A stretch of DNA of 46,818 nucleotides from Candidatus Methanoperedens nitratireducens (GCF_000685155.1 NZ_JMIY01000001.1:109821-156638); one strand, 5' to 3'; counted from the first letter of the stretch, positions 24,752 through 32,651 are shown. Numbers and translations are program-made. The notes: generated from the sequence alone by a model not told the origin.

Positions 24752-25401
24752 CTCAGGAGTGAACCGATAACCGCATCCAGGTTTGCTATGGAGGGTTCTA
24801 CATCAAGATTTCCATTAATAATAACAGTAGGAGTACCCTGTATACCGTATTTATTCATAAGCTTGAGGTTTGACATGGCAGCTTCCCTGGCGTCATTGTT
24901 CTCAAGCTTTGTATTGAAATCTGCACCAAGCCCTATACTTGCTGCTGTATCCTCAAGTACTGTTATACTGGACATATCCTTTTTATCTTCATTCACGGCC
25001 CTGAACAGGGCATCACGCATTTCCTCACCCTTCCCCATCTGCTCTGCGATGATATAGGCCTCTATGCTCTTTGTGGACTGCCCTGGCCATACGACTGGAA
25101 CATATGTAACCTGTATTTTATCGCCGTATTTATCCAGAAGTTGGGGCATATCCCTATCAAGATCATAACAGTGAGGACAGTCGAATTTCAGGAACTCCAT
25201 GATCTTTACCTTGCCAGGCTCATATGTAGTCGGCATATTGAGTTTAGCATACTCCCCTGCAGTCGGAAGTTTCTCCTGGGGCTCCCCTGGCGCAGAAAAG
25301 AAATATACAAGCAGCACTGCAATTAAAAGTATTGCCAATCCCGCATATACCAGACCCAGGTTCGATTTCTTCTCAGGGAGCTTCCGCTTCTTTTTTGCCA
25401 T
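24748..25401 (-). CDS. Membrane-anchored DsbA-type thiol-disulfide oxidoreductase
   Basis: 217 aa. A basic N-terminus and one membrane helix (about 15-36) anchor an exported DsbA/thioredoxin domain. The active site is Cys75-Pro-His-Cys78, the CPHC typical of DsbA, and the cis-proline loop reads GIQGTPTVIING near the end. It should form or isomerise disulfides in exported proteins. It converges with the thioredoxin-CcdA gene (4-nt overlap), giving an oxidising and a reducing system side by side. A small secreted protein gene lies 63 nt upstream on the same strand and may share the transcript. Confidence 0.9.
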   Translation of the reverse strand: MAKKKRKLPEKKSNLGLVYAGLAILLIAVLLVYFFSAPGEPQEKLPTAGEYAKLNMPTTYEPGKVKIMEFLKFDCPHCYDLDRDMPQLLDKYGDKIQVTYVPVVWPGQSTKSIEAYIIAEQMGKGEEMRDALFRAVNEDKKDMSSITVLEDTAASIGLGADFNTKLENNDAREAAMSNLKLMNKYGIQGTPTVIINGNLDVEPSIANLDAVIGSLLS

Positions 25402-25464
25402 TATCTGGTCTATTGGGTTTGTCTGTTATAACTATTTCGTTTTTTTCCAGGAAGAAGCGATGTA

Positions 25465-25698
25465 CTATACAGTATTGCCTGGAATAACATCTCCAATCTG
25501 GCCAAGGGGCCTGTTTATACGGTCATCAGCCTGGCCAGGAGGCCTGATTGTACGATTATCAGCCAGTCCCAGTTTATCCAGGGCCGTATCATCTGCGATT
25601 TGCTGCTGTTCGGCAGAAAGAGAAGACAATGCCTGGCCTGCTACTGCCATAACCCCCCATATAATAAATACTGTCAAAACAATGCTTGATCTATTCAT
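25465..25698 (-). CDS. Small secreted protein, unknown
   Basis: 77 aa. Residues 1-22 are a signal peptide (IVLTVFIIWGVMAVAGQA). The mature part is short, polar and Pro/Asp-rich, with an imperfect repeat (RTIRPPGQADD, then RINRPLGQIGD). The ribosome site GGGGAG before the ATG supports expression. There is no cysteine or other catalytic residue. It is upstream of dsbA on the same strand. Not recognised; reality is likely but not certain. Confidence 0.5.
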   Translation of the reverse strand: MNRSSIVLTVFIIWGVMAVAGQALSSLSAEQQQIADDTALDKLGLADNRTIRPPGQADDRINRPLGQIGDVIPGNTV

Positions 25699-25828
25699 AC
25701 CATCTCCCCACTCGACTTATCCCTATAGAACAGATAAACGTATGATGCTATTTCATATATATTTTACGGGCTGCATGAGACCATTCAAGCCAATCGTAAG
25801 ATTTATAAATACGTAAGCTAATCTCAAT

Positions 25829-25850
25829 ATAAACTGACTGGTCGGTTTAT
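25829..25850. promoter_or_regulatory. Probable TetR operator overlapping the tetR TATA box
   Basis: Two 10-bp arms, ATAAACTGAC and GTCGGTTTAT, are separated by 2 bp and pair with one mismatch, the typical size and symmetry of a TetR-family site. The left arm overlaps a TATA-like AATATAAA, so a bound repressor would exclude TBP. It lies 48 bp before the tetR start. Confidence 0.7.
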
Positions 25851-25897
25851 TGTACGGATTTAAAGAGGTTGAGATATGATGGTAAGGTGAACAAGTT

Positions 25898-26527
25898 ATG
25901 TCCCCTAAAGTTACAGAAAAATACAAGCAATCTGTTCGTGATAAGATACTGCGATCGGCTGAGAATCTGTTCTCCCACAAGGGCTACCATGAGACCTCAA
26001 TGGATGATATCGTTAAGGAAAGCGGGCTCAGCAAAGGTGCAATATACGGCTACTTCGAAAGTAAGCAGGATCTATTCCTTGCATTATCTGAAATACGTGT
26101 GGCATCTATTATGGACACGATGCAGTCAAGCTTTTCACCGGATGATTCTGCATTAAAGAAGCTTGAGAAAGCTGGAGAGTTTCATTTCAATTATATTGAA
26201 CAATCCATAGAGATATGTAAAATGAGCCTTGAGTGCTGGGTTGAAGCTCCCAGGATAACATCTCTGCAGAAAAGGCTGGATAATCGCTATGAAAAGGCTC
26301 ACGGGTTCATAGCTGAGATCATCAGGGAAGGCATACAGAAAGGAGAATTCAGGAAAGATGTCGATGCAGATGCAGTGTCATCATTCCTTTTGGCTACAAT
26401 AGACGGTCTACTACTCCACAGAGCAACGACAAATCAGGACATTAACTGGCAGAAGATCAAGAACATAATTTTGACAATTCTAGGTGAAGGAATACTTGAG
26501 TATAAAACAGATCTGAAAACGGATTAG
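25898..26527 (+). CDS. TetR-family transcriptional repressor
   Basis: 209 aa. The N-terminal HTH runs over residues 12-58 with the family pattern ILRSAENLFSHKGYHETSMD and then SKGAIYGYFESKQDLF. The C-terminal helical domain should bind the inducer, often a hydrophobic compound exported by the pump it controls. A near-perfect 22-bp inverted repeat lies upstream across the promoter, which implies autoregulation. The RND-type pump genes follow in the same direction within 100 nt, so the whole block is probably one regulon. Confidence 0.9.
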   Translation: MSPKVTEKYKQSVRDKILRSAENLFSHKGYHETSMDDIVKESGLSKGAIYGYFESKQDLFLALSEIRVASIMDTMQSSFSPDDSALKKLEKAGEFHFNYIEQSIEICKMSLECWVEAPRITSLQKRLDNRYEKAHGFIAEIIREGIQKGEFRKDVDADAVSSFLLATIDGLLLHRATTNQDINWQKIKNIILTILGEGILEYKTDLKTD

Positions 26528-26544
26528 AATAATAGGAGGAACAT

Positions 26545-26619
26545 ATGAGTAAACAGTTAGCATATGCTATATTCGGTATATTGCCACTGAAATTATTTCG
26601 GTGGTTCCGGGGGCTATAG
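26545..26619 (+). CDS. 24-codon leader ORF before the RND pump
   Basis: The ORF starts 5 nt after a strong AGGAGGA (26534-26540), the best ribosome site in the operon, and ends TAG two bases before ATG 26622 of the pump gene. The peptide begins MSKQLAYAIFGIL and ends LFRWFRGL; it is hydrophobic and basic. It is too short for the ORF search but well placed to couple translation of the pump or to act as a small membrane peptide. It may also be non-functional. Confidence 0.45.
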   Translation: MSKQLAYAIFGILPLKLFRWFRGL

Positions 26620-26621
26620 GT

Positions 26622-27803
26622 ATGGCGAATTTCCTTGAAACAAATCTGAAAAAACTTGCCACAATGCAGAGAGAGCATACTAAGTTGTTTGCTATATTCA
26701 TAATTCTCACTACAATCGTACTTGGTATCGGGCTTAAGGATCTCTCCATAAACTCGGATATAAGGAAAGAGATGCCCCTGGAATTGCCCATCTATAAACT
26801 CAACGACCGCATTTCCGAAAAATTTGGCGGCGCAGATACAGTCGTAATAGCAGTGCAGCTTGATGAATCTGTAAATTCAAAAAGCGCGGTAAGGGATATA
26901 CGCGACCCCAGGGTAATACAATCTCTAATTTTTCTCGATGAAGCATTACAGGGAGAGGAGGGTATAACCAGTATAGCCTCGCCTGCAAGTTTTTTCAGGG
27001 GTGAGCAGGTTGTACCTCCAGAGAAGATAACAGAAACATTGCGAAACAATCCCCAGGCTTCCACTTTTTTCAGCCGCGATTACAGTACAACGATCATGTA
27101 TGTTGCAGCAGACATAGGCTCGGGAGAGGAGAAGATACAGAGCTTTAGTAAACTTATACAGGAGCAGATAGATTACACTCCAAAGCCGCCAGGTGTGAAA
27201 TTCAGCATAACAGGCCAGCCGATCCTCAGGATGACTATCTTTGATTTACTTAAAAGGGACGCAGTTTTTACACTCATGGTTGCTGCAGTTCTTATATTGC
27301 TCCTGCTTATTGCGGTGCAACGCTCATTTATCCGTGCCTTACTGATATTTATTCCCTTATCTCTTGGACTTATATGGACGATGGGAACACTGGGCTGGCT
27401 TGGAATACCGCTCTCGATTGCCACAGTAGCACTGAGTTCAATGATCCTCGGACTTGGAGTCGAATACGGCGTATTCGTGGTGAGCAGATACCAGGAAGAA
27501 AGGGCAAAAAAGTTCAGCCAGCTGGATTCCCTGAAGACAACAGTACACGGGATAGGTACGGCTATAATAGGATCAGGGGTTACAACGATTGTGGGCTTTG
27601 GTGTCCTCTCATTCGCTACCATGCCCATGATACAGCATCTTGGCCAGACTCTTGCTCTTGGCATAGCTTACTGTCTTCTTGCTGCCCTTTTGGCCAACCC
27701 TGTGATGATACTGCTGGTGGAGGATTACGAGCACTGGAACTTCAGCAGGATGCTGCTGAAACTCACAGCAAGAGATGAAGCACACGTTCCGGGAGGTGGA
27801 TAG
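26622..27803 (+). CDS. RND/MMPL-family exporter, first half-size subunit
   Basis: 393 aa from ATG 26622 (GTG 26601 would overlap the leader ORF). One membrane helix near residue 20-38 is followed by an exported domain of about 180 residues. Five more helices lie near 215-235, 240-265, 270-292, 310-330 and 335-358, ending LLVEDYEH. Full archaeal HAE3-type RND pumps carry two such halves in about 750-900 aa; here each half is its own gene. The substrate may be lipids, isoprenoid-like molecules or drugs, but cannot be stated. The next gene's ribosome site (GGGAGGTGG) lies in the last codons, which indicates coupled expression. Confidence 0.82.
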   Translation: MANFLETNLKKLATMQREHTKLFAIFIILTTIVLGIGLKDLSINSDIRKEMPLELPIYKLNDRISEKFGGADTVVIAVQLDESVNSKSAVRDIRDPRVIQSLIFLDEALQGEEGITSIASPASFFRGEQVVPPEKITETLRNNPQASTFFSRDYSTTIMYVAADIGSGEEKIQSFSKLIQEQIDYTPKPPGVKFSITGQPILRMTIFDLLKRDAVFTLMVAAVLILLLLIAVQRSFIRALLIFIPLSLGLIWTMGTLGWLGIPLSIATVALSSMILGLGVEYGVFVVSRYQEERAKKFSQLDSLKTTVHGIGTAIIGSGVTTIVGFGVLSFATMPMIQHLGQTLALGIAYCLLAALLANPVMILLVEDYEHWNFSRMLLKLTARDEAHVPGGG

Positions 27804-27804
27804 C

Positions 27805-28944
27805 ATGATTGAGAAAATCATCGGGAAATATTCTACCTTTGTTACCCGCCACCCATTCATTGTACTGATACTTGTTATCGTGGTATCTGCTTTTGCTATC
27901 CAGATGGCAGGCTCTATTGAGACAAAGAAGTCTGATGTCAAGGACATGCTGCCCCAGGATGTAGAGGCAATACGCACCCTGAACATAATAGAAGATGAGT
28001 TTGGCAGTACTAACGACGTGTTTTTTGTAGTAGAGATAGATCCTGCATACAATGGCTCTGATGAGGTACGCGATATTCGCGATCCAAGAGCTATAAGGTA
28101 TATGAACCAGCTCTCAGAGCTTGCGCTGCATACCGATGATGTTGTGGCGATCACAGGTCCTGCACAGATTCTTAAAAACATAAACAATGGAAGATTACCT
28201 CAATCTCTCAGTGAGGTTCAGGTTCTGTCGAATAAGAATGGATTGCTGGACAGCTCTATCAGCAGGGATTACACCACTGCTCTTGTAAGGATCCGTACAA
28301 CGGATGATGTTGATCTTAAAAACATAGAAACAGAGCTTGAAAAAATACTCATGCAGGTGCCAGAGCCTCCCGGTATTAAGGCCAGTCTCGGAGGTACTGT
28401 TATGGAAATGCAGGTCACGGATAGAACCATACAGCCTGATATGGCAAAAACATCCCTGTACTCACTGGTCGGGATTCTGGCGGTTATACTGTTCATCTTC
28501 CGCTCTGTCAAATACGGATTCACGCCTTTGACCACTATAATATTCGGGAGCCTCTGGGCAATGGGCTATGTGGGGCTCATAGGTATGGGACTGAGTCCCC
28601 AGACCTCAGGCGTCCTATCAATGATAATGGGCATAGGGATAGACTTCGGTATACAGGTGGTCACAAGATACAGGATGGAACTGCAAAATAAGAATCCTGC
28701 TGACGCCATGAGCGTGACTTTAAACAGCGTAATAATGCCCATGTCCACCACTGCCATTGCTGCACTTATAGGTTTTCAGGCAATGTCCCTTGGCAAATTG
28801 ACCTTCTTAGCAGACATGGGGACCATGATGAGCTATGGAGTGGTCGCGAGTATGGCTGCAGCGATTACAGTCGTTCCTGCGCTTATTCTCATATTTGATA
28901 CAATTAAAATAAAAAATCTAAAAACTAATACAGGAGGTATATAA
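27805..28944 (+). CDS. RND/MMPL-family exporter, second half-size subunit
   Basis: 379 aa from ATG 27805, chosen because GGGAGGTGG ends 5 nt before it; an open frame back to 27775 would overlap the previous gene. The topology repeats that of the first subunit: one helix (about 17-34), an exported domain to about residue 210, then five helices (LVGILAVILFIF onward), with GIGIDFGIQVVTRYR in the fourth helix region. It differs in sequence from the first half, as expected if a two-half ancestor was split or a half was duplicated. It is immediately followed (0 nt) by the COG1361-like protein. Confidence 0.82.
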   Translation: MIEKIIGKYSTFVTRHPFIVLILVIVVSAFAIQMAGSIETKKSDVKDMLPQDVEAIRTLNIIEDEFGSTNDVFFVVEIDPAYNGSDEVRDIRDPRAIRYMNQLSELALHTDDVVAITGPAQILKNINNGRLPQSLSEVQVLSNKNGLLDSSISRDYTTALVRIRTTDDVDLKNIETELEKILMQVPEPPGIKASLGGTVMEMQVTDRTIQPDMAKTSLYSLVGILAVILFIFRSVKYGFTPLTTIIFGSLWAMGYVGLIGMGLSPQTSGVLSMIMGIGIDFGIQVVTRYRMELQNKNPADAMSVTLNSVIMPMSTTAIAALIGFQAMSLGKLTFLADMGTMMSYGVVASMAAAITVVPALILIFDTIKIKNLKTNTGGI

Positions 28945-30213
28945 ATGAGAAGCAGAATAAAACAGATCGTTATGCTGGGGCTGCTGGTAGTATTTCTATC
29001 AGCAATTGCCAGCCCGGTTTTCGGCGCTCCGCTCAAGGAAGGGCAGGGAAGCAGGATACAGGTAAATTTCATGCATCAGGACCCTGATCCAGGTGATGCT
29101 GGAAAATACATAGATCTGAGATGGCAGATCATTAACACCATACCAGGTGCAACAGAGAACCTGAGATTCCGCCTTGATGCTGACTATCCATTTTTATTTG
29201 AAGCAGGTGATTCGCAAGATAAGTATCTGGGAACATCTGCAGGGACAAATGATGACAGGATCTATTATGTCCTGCATTACAAACTCAGGGTAGCTGATAA
29301 TGCCCTGAAAGGGACCTATAACGTGACCCTTGGATGGACAACAGGGGACGGCTGGATGAAAAAAGAGTTTCCTGTTCATATCGACTCAAAACGGGCAGAT
29401 TTCGTAATCGGTGCTCTTATGACATCGCCTGAGAAACTGGTTTCAGATACAGATGATGCGAAACTAACCGTGAATATCGATAATATAGGAAAAGGCAATG
29501 CAGAGAATACTAAAGTTAAACTTCTGCTGCCATCAGGATTCAAACCGTCATACAGCTACTCGGATGAGGACAGCCTTGGCATGATTGAAAGAGGCAAAAG
29601 TAAACAGGCAAATTTCTATGTAGACATCGATGAAAATTTAAGGGAAGGAGAATATAACGCAGCACTTGAAATTACCTATAAAGATGAAAACGATGAGAGC
29701 AGCACATACAGGACAAAAACCCTTGATCTTAAGATACCTGTAAAGCCTGCTCCTTATCTTATAGTAGACTCAGTGACCTTTACCCCGGAGAACCTGGTAC
29801 CCGGGAGCAAAGCTGTTATCATGGTCAAAGTTAAGAATTCAGGTAATGAGAAGGCTGAATCTGTTTCTTTACGGGTATTCAAGGATGCTGCCCAGCCTTT
29901 TGAATTCAGTGAAAAATCAGATTTCATTGGAAAACTGGAACCCGGTGAGAATGGTGATGCTGCAATTCGATTTACCGTTGATAGGAATGCTGTTGCCAAG
30001 AAGTACCTGCTGGATGTGGAATTGAGAGGGATTGATAAGAATGGTAATGTGATGATATTCAGACGGACAGTCCCCCTGGTTACAAACGAGGAAACAGAGA
30101 GTTTCCCCTTAAAAACATTCGGTCTCATGGGTGGGTTTTTAGTGATCGGCTCGGTTGTAGCTGTGCATTACTTGAGAAACGGACGGAGAAAGAATGATAG
30201 TGGCCACAACTGA
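28945..30213 (+). CDS. Exported COG1361/CARDB-type S-layer-like protein, C-terminally anchored
   Basis: 422 aa. A signal peptide (1-27, ending PVFGA) is followed by three beta-sandwich-like segments: about 35-150, 155-265 and 270-385. The last two show the CARDB pattern of NIGKGNAENTKVKLLLPSG and VKNSGNEKAESVSLRVF. A C-terminal membrane helix (about 394-412) and a basic tail anchor it. GGAGG precedes the ATG, which abuts the stop of the pump gene. Archaea lack an outer membrane, so a protein like this could play the part of a membrane-fusion/adaptor protein for the RND pump at the S-layer. That role is inferred from position. Confidence 0.78.
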   Translation: MRSRIKQIVMLGLLVVFLSAIASPVFGAPLKEGQGSRIQVNFMHQDPDPGDAGKYIDLRWQIINTIPGATENLRFRLDADYPFLFEAGDSQDKYLGTSAGTNDDRIYYVLHYKLRVADNALKGTYNVTLGWTTGDGWMKKEFPVHIDSKRADFVIGALMTSPEKLVSDTDDAKLTVNIDNIGKGNAENTKVKLLLPSGFKPSYSYSDEDSLGMIERGKSKQANFYVDIDENLREGEYNAALEITYKDENDESSTYRTKTLDLKIPVKPAPYLIVDSVTFTPENLVPGSKAVIMVKVKNSGNEKAESVSLRVFKDAAQPFEFSEKSDFIGKLEPGENGDAAIRFTVDRNAVAKKYLLDVELRGIDKNGNVMIFRRTVPLVTNEETESFPLKTFGLMGGFLVIGSVVAVHYLRNGRRKNDSGHN

Positions 30214-30240
30214 AAACATAGATGCCTATGAGATCGAGAT

Positions 30241-30693
30241 ATGAAAAAGGTAGCAAGAAAGAAACTGATTATCACTGCACTGGCAGTTCTGGCAGTTTTT
30301 GTGATAATCATACTGGCATTGTTTGCTCCTCTGCAAAGAACTCCAGTGGTACTTATTGTTAGCAGTGTTGGTATTGGAGAAGCAGAAAATGATACGGAAA
30401 TGGAGAGCATAAAGGTAGGCGGAACATTCTGGAATGAGGAGGATATGACTGCTAAAAATTTAACTGCCACAGTAATATTTACAGATGCAGCGCATAATAA
30501 AGTTGTCAGGAAAGTAGTGAAAGAGGGAGTGGACCTGCTTCCGAACAAAGGGTTGATAGTAGAATTTGATTCAGAATATTTAAGAGAGAAGACCATACCA
30601 AAAACAGAGGTGAACGTAACGATCCAGTTCGATTGGATGGAAGACGGGCAGTTAAAAACACTTCAACGTGATATGGAAAAGGAGATGAAATAA
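30241..30693 (+). CDS. Membrane-anchored exported protein, unknown
   Basis: 150 aa. A basic N-terminus and one long membrane helix (about 10-28) are followed by a beta-rich outer domain (LIVSSVGIGEAEND, then VGGTFWNEEDMTAKNLTATVIFTD), similar in style to FxLYD/CARDB-like domains. The spacing of 27 nt after the COG1361 gene and 1 nt before the next gene places it in the pump operon. It has no cysteines. It may be an accessory of the exporter. Confidence 0.65.
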   Translation: MKKVARKKLIITALAVLAVFVIIILALFAPLQRTPVVLIVSSVGIGEAENDTEMESIKVGGTFWNEEDMTAKNLTATVIFTDAAHNKVVRKVVKEGVDLLPNKGLIVEFDSEYLREKTIPKTEVNVTIQFDWMEDGQLKTLQRDMEKEMK

Positions 30694-30694
30694 A

Positions 30695-30904
30695 ATGAGT
30701 AATGACCCGAGAATTACGATTTTGACAATCCAGCTCATTGCTTTGTACGGCGGTGGTATTACAGGATTTGCCAGTCTTATAATGGCGCTTTTCCCTTTTT
30801 TTAACGGGGATTTTTTAAGTGCAGGAATATATTTGCTGGCAGCAGCATTGTCATTTGGATTAATGGCAAACGCTGTCTTACGTGAAGGGGTGCTGGTACG
30901 TTAA
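30695..30904 (+). CDS. Small two-helix membrane protein
   Basis: 69 aa, with hydrophobic segments at about 8-32 and 40-60 and few charges. It starts 1 nt after the preceding stop with a GGAGATG ribosome site, so it is very likely translated with the pump operon. Not recognised. Confidence 0.6.
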   Translation: MSNDPRITILTIQLIALYGGGITGFASLIMALFPFFNGDFLSAGIYLLAAALSFGLMANAVLREGVLVR

Positions 30905-30962
30905 TGTAAATAATTGAGATTATGTAAAAAATTGATGAATACTAGAATAAGAGTATATAATT

Positions 30963-31226
30963 ATGAATAAACTAAAACTTCAAATTTTACCTAAAGTATC
31001 TTTAATAACATTCATTGCAGGACTGGTAATAATTATATTTAGTCCCAAATTGGGAATAGAAACAGTAGGAGCATTGCTAGGACCTGGTGTCACGTCTCCA
31101 GATACATTTTCAGCTATTCTTCAAGCATCTATAAATTCATACTATATAATCGGGGCAGTTCTCTTTTTTATTGGCGGTTTAGGCTGCTTGATATCCATTA
31201 TAATTTTCGAACAGCAAAAACAATAA
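30963..31226 (+). CDS. Small two-helix membrane protein
   Basis: 87 aa. Helices lie near 12-30 and 60-80, joined by a short outer loop (GPGVTSPDTF). It is 58 nt after the previous gene and last on this strand before the convergent vapC. The pattern of two helices around a loop is like the small protein before it, but sequence similarity is not evident. It may be part of the export locus or independent. Confidence 0.5.
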   Translation: MNKLKLQILPKVSLITFIAGLVIIIFSPKLGIETVGALLGPGVTSPDTFSAILQASINSYYIIGAVLFFIGGLGCLISIIIFEQQKQ

Positions 31227-31345
31227 AATTCCATCAATTATTGGACGGCCTCTGAAAAATTTTTCTATACGTACGGCATGCGCATTGCTCTCAGTCCTTC
31301 ATCCCAAGCCAAAGCATTATGCTGGTAATTGCATTCAGACAGGTT

Positions 31346-31768
31346 CTAAATCAGCCTTATATTCCTCGTATTTTTCAGTTTTTCGTGCAATTTTCCATCT
31401 GTTGTTAAAAGAGGAACTTTTTCTCTCTCTGAAGCGGCTATGAAAAGAGAATCGTAAATAGTAATCTTATCTGAAACTGCGATTTTAAAAGCACGATCAA
31501 GCAGTTCTCTTGAAGCGATAACTTTGCATGCGCCGCTAATGAAATCTCTACTGTTCTTTAGCGCTTTTAGCATGAGTTCCCCGGGTTCGTTGAAAAATAC
31601 AACTCTCTTCCATGCAACATTTGCTACCTCAACATACGCAAGATCAAGCGTTATCAAGCTGTAATTCTCTGCCGCCTTTTCGGCTATCTCAGAAGACTCC
31701 TCTTTGAAAAATATAGCCGCAACAACACCAGAATCCAGGATCACTTCATCACGCTTTCGCTCTGGCAT
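31346..31768 (-). CDS. vapC: VapC-like PIN-domain toxin
   Basis: 140 aa PIN-domain ribonuclease. The acidic metal-binding residues are Asp12 (ILDSGV), Glu47 (YVEVAN), Asp106 (YDSLF) and Asp124 (TTDGK), the expected set. VapC toxins cut tRNA or rRNA until bound by VapB. Its start overlaps the end of the antitoxin gene by 20 nt, the usual arrangement. It is probably controlled from the inverted repeat upstream of vapB. Confidence 0.88.
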   Translation of the reverse strand: MPERKRDEVILDSGVVAAIFFKEESSEIAEKAAENYSLITLDLAYVEVANVAWKRVVFFNEPGELMLKALKNSRDFISGACKVIASRELLDRAFKIAVSDKITIYDSLFIAASEREKVPLLTTDGKLHEKLKNTRNIRLI

Positions 31769-31988
31769 TTCTATCTTCTCTTATTAGCAGGGCTGCACTC
31801 TCTCCAACTTTCATTTCCTTTCTCAGCTCTTTTGCCTTAGCAAGCAGTCTCTCTTTGCTCTTATTTTTTACAAGTTCTTCCAGCATATGCCTTATCTCCT
31901 CCTGCCAGTTTATCTCCCCAAGCTCCTCCATCATCTTGCGCAATTCTGCCGGAATTCTGATGCTGTATACTGATTTATTTGTAGGCAT
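31749..31988 (-). CDS. vapB: VapB-like antitoxin
   Basis: 79 aa. The N-terminus (SVYSIRIPAELRKMMEEL) fits a ribbon-helix-helix DNA-binding domain: one beta strand followed by helices. The C-terminal basic and helical part should wrap the toxin. It is first in the pair and overlaps vapC by 20 nt. A 9-bp perfect inverted repeat right upstream is a likely autoregulatory site. Confidence 0.82.
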   Translation of the reverse strand: MPTNKSVYSIRIPAELRKMMEELGEINWQEEIRHMLEELVKNKSKERLLAKAKELRKEMKVGESAALLIREDRNARAKA

Positions 31989-31991
31989 AAG

Positions 31992-32024
31992 TTATGTTTA
32001 CTACTATGATGTATATAAACATAA
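31992..32024. promoter_or_regulatory. Inverted repeat upstream of vapBC
   Basis: TTATGTTTA (31992-32000) and TAAACATAA (32016-32024) are perfect inverted copies 15 bp apart, just before the vapB ATG at 31988. The right arm includes a TATA-like TATATAAA on the other strand. Position and symmetry fit a VapBC operator. Confidence 0.55.
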
Positions 32025-32176
32025 ACATTGCTGTATCTTGCTTCTATAGGATTACGTGTGATAAAATCACTGACTATTATTCTTAAATACCTTCATAAAA
32101 AGGCTGTTTTTAGAAAGCTCTCTCCCGGTTTTCACGCCGTATAAATCACTGCCGGGGACATGCTGGAAGAGGGTAA

Positions 32177-32461
32177 TCAGTCGCCCATTACTGGTTTTAA
32201 TCCCTCATAAAATGTTATAAGAAGCTTTGTGGCTTCATGCTCTTCATTTAAAGAGAATGTTCGAATCTGCTTTCCGATCTTTTTCTCAATAACTATGTTA
32301 TTCTCCAGAAGAGGCTCAAGTACTCTTGCCACGCTGGAATGGTATAATCCCGTACCCTGCGCAATTCCTGATAAATAATTAATTTCTTCTTTATTTTTCA
32401 TAAGATATTCCAGCACGGTTAGCTGTGCTGTTTTACCAAATAACTTTTCGAGTGGGCTCAT
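32177..32461 (-). CDS. Winged-helix transcriptional regulator (MarR/ArsR-like)
   Basis: 94 aa from ATG 32461, chosen for the AAAGGATG ribosome site 8 nt upstream; an in-frame ATG at 32491 would add ten residues. Helices and a wing are visible: AQLTVLEYLMKNKEEINYLS, then the recognition region TGLYHSSVARVLEPLLENNI, then the wing VIEKKIGKQIRTFSL. There is no effector domain. Archaea have many such small regulators; the target is unknown. The leader contains a copy of part of the coding sequence (see repeat), which may be its own binding site. Confidence 0.75.
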   Translation of the reverse strand: MSPLEKLFGKTAQLTVLEYLMKNKEEINYLSGIAQGTGLYHSSVARVLEPLLENNIVIEKKIGKQIRTFSLNEEHEATKLLITFYEGLKPVMGD

Positions 32462-32501
32462 AATTTCATCCTTTCTGTGCCAATTCGCCAAATAACTTTT
32501 C
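32423..32501 (-). repeat. Partial duplication of 27 bp across the regulator's leader and first codons
   Basis: 32423-32449 (inside the gene) and 32475-32501 (in the leader) share 14 identical bases, CGAAAAGTTATTTGG less its first base, at one end and GCACAG at the other, with a diverged middle. The leader copy even reads EKLFG in the gene's frame. This suggests an old tandem duplication, or selection for a repeated binding site. Confidence 0.5.
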
Positions 32502-32513
32502 GTTTAGCCAAAA

Positions 32514-32524
32514 GTTTTATATAA
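32514..32524 (-). promoter_or_regulatory. TATA box of the winged-helix regulator
   Basis: Minus-strand TTATATAAAAC would start transcription near 32494, giving a leader of about 33 nt that contains the duplicated segment. Confidence 0.45.
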
Positions 32525-32622
32525 TTTATGCTCATTATTATGATCGTGAGCAGGCGACTATTTTATATGTCACTCCCAACTCCACCCATTGCCTGCTCTT
32601 TCCTATTCCTAATCATAAAATC

Positions 32623-32630
32623 TTTATATA
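32623..32630 (+). promoter_or_regulatory. TATA box of purM (leaderless)
   Basis: TTTATATA is centred 25 nt before ATG 32652, so the mRNA should begin at the start codon. No ribosome site is present. Confidence 0.65.
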
Positions 32631-32651
32631 ATCACCTTTATTGAGCGATTT

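Noticed and set aside
26601-26621. GTG start for the first RND subunit
   Set aside because: It would lie within the leader ORF and add seven residues not typical of the first membrane helix; ATG 26622 is better placed.
27775-27804. Upstream ATG for the second RND subunit
   Set aside because: It would overlap the first subunit by 29 nt, whereas ATG 27805 has GGGAGGTGG right before it.
27609-28187. 192-codon minus-strand frame across the RND pair
   Set aside because: Ser/Ile-rich composition typical of an antisense shadow; the plus-strand pump genes explain the region.
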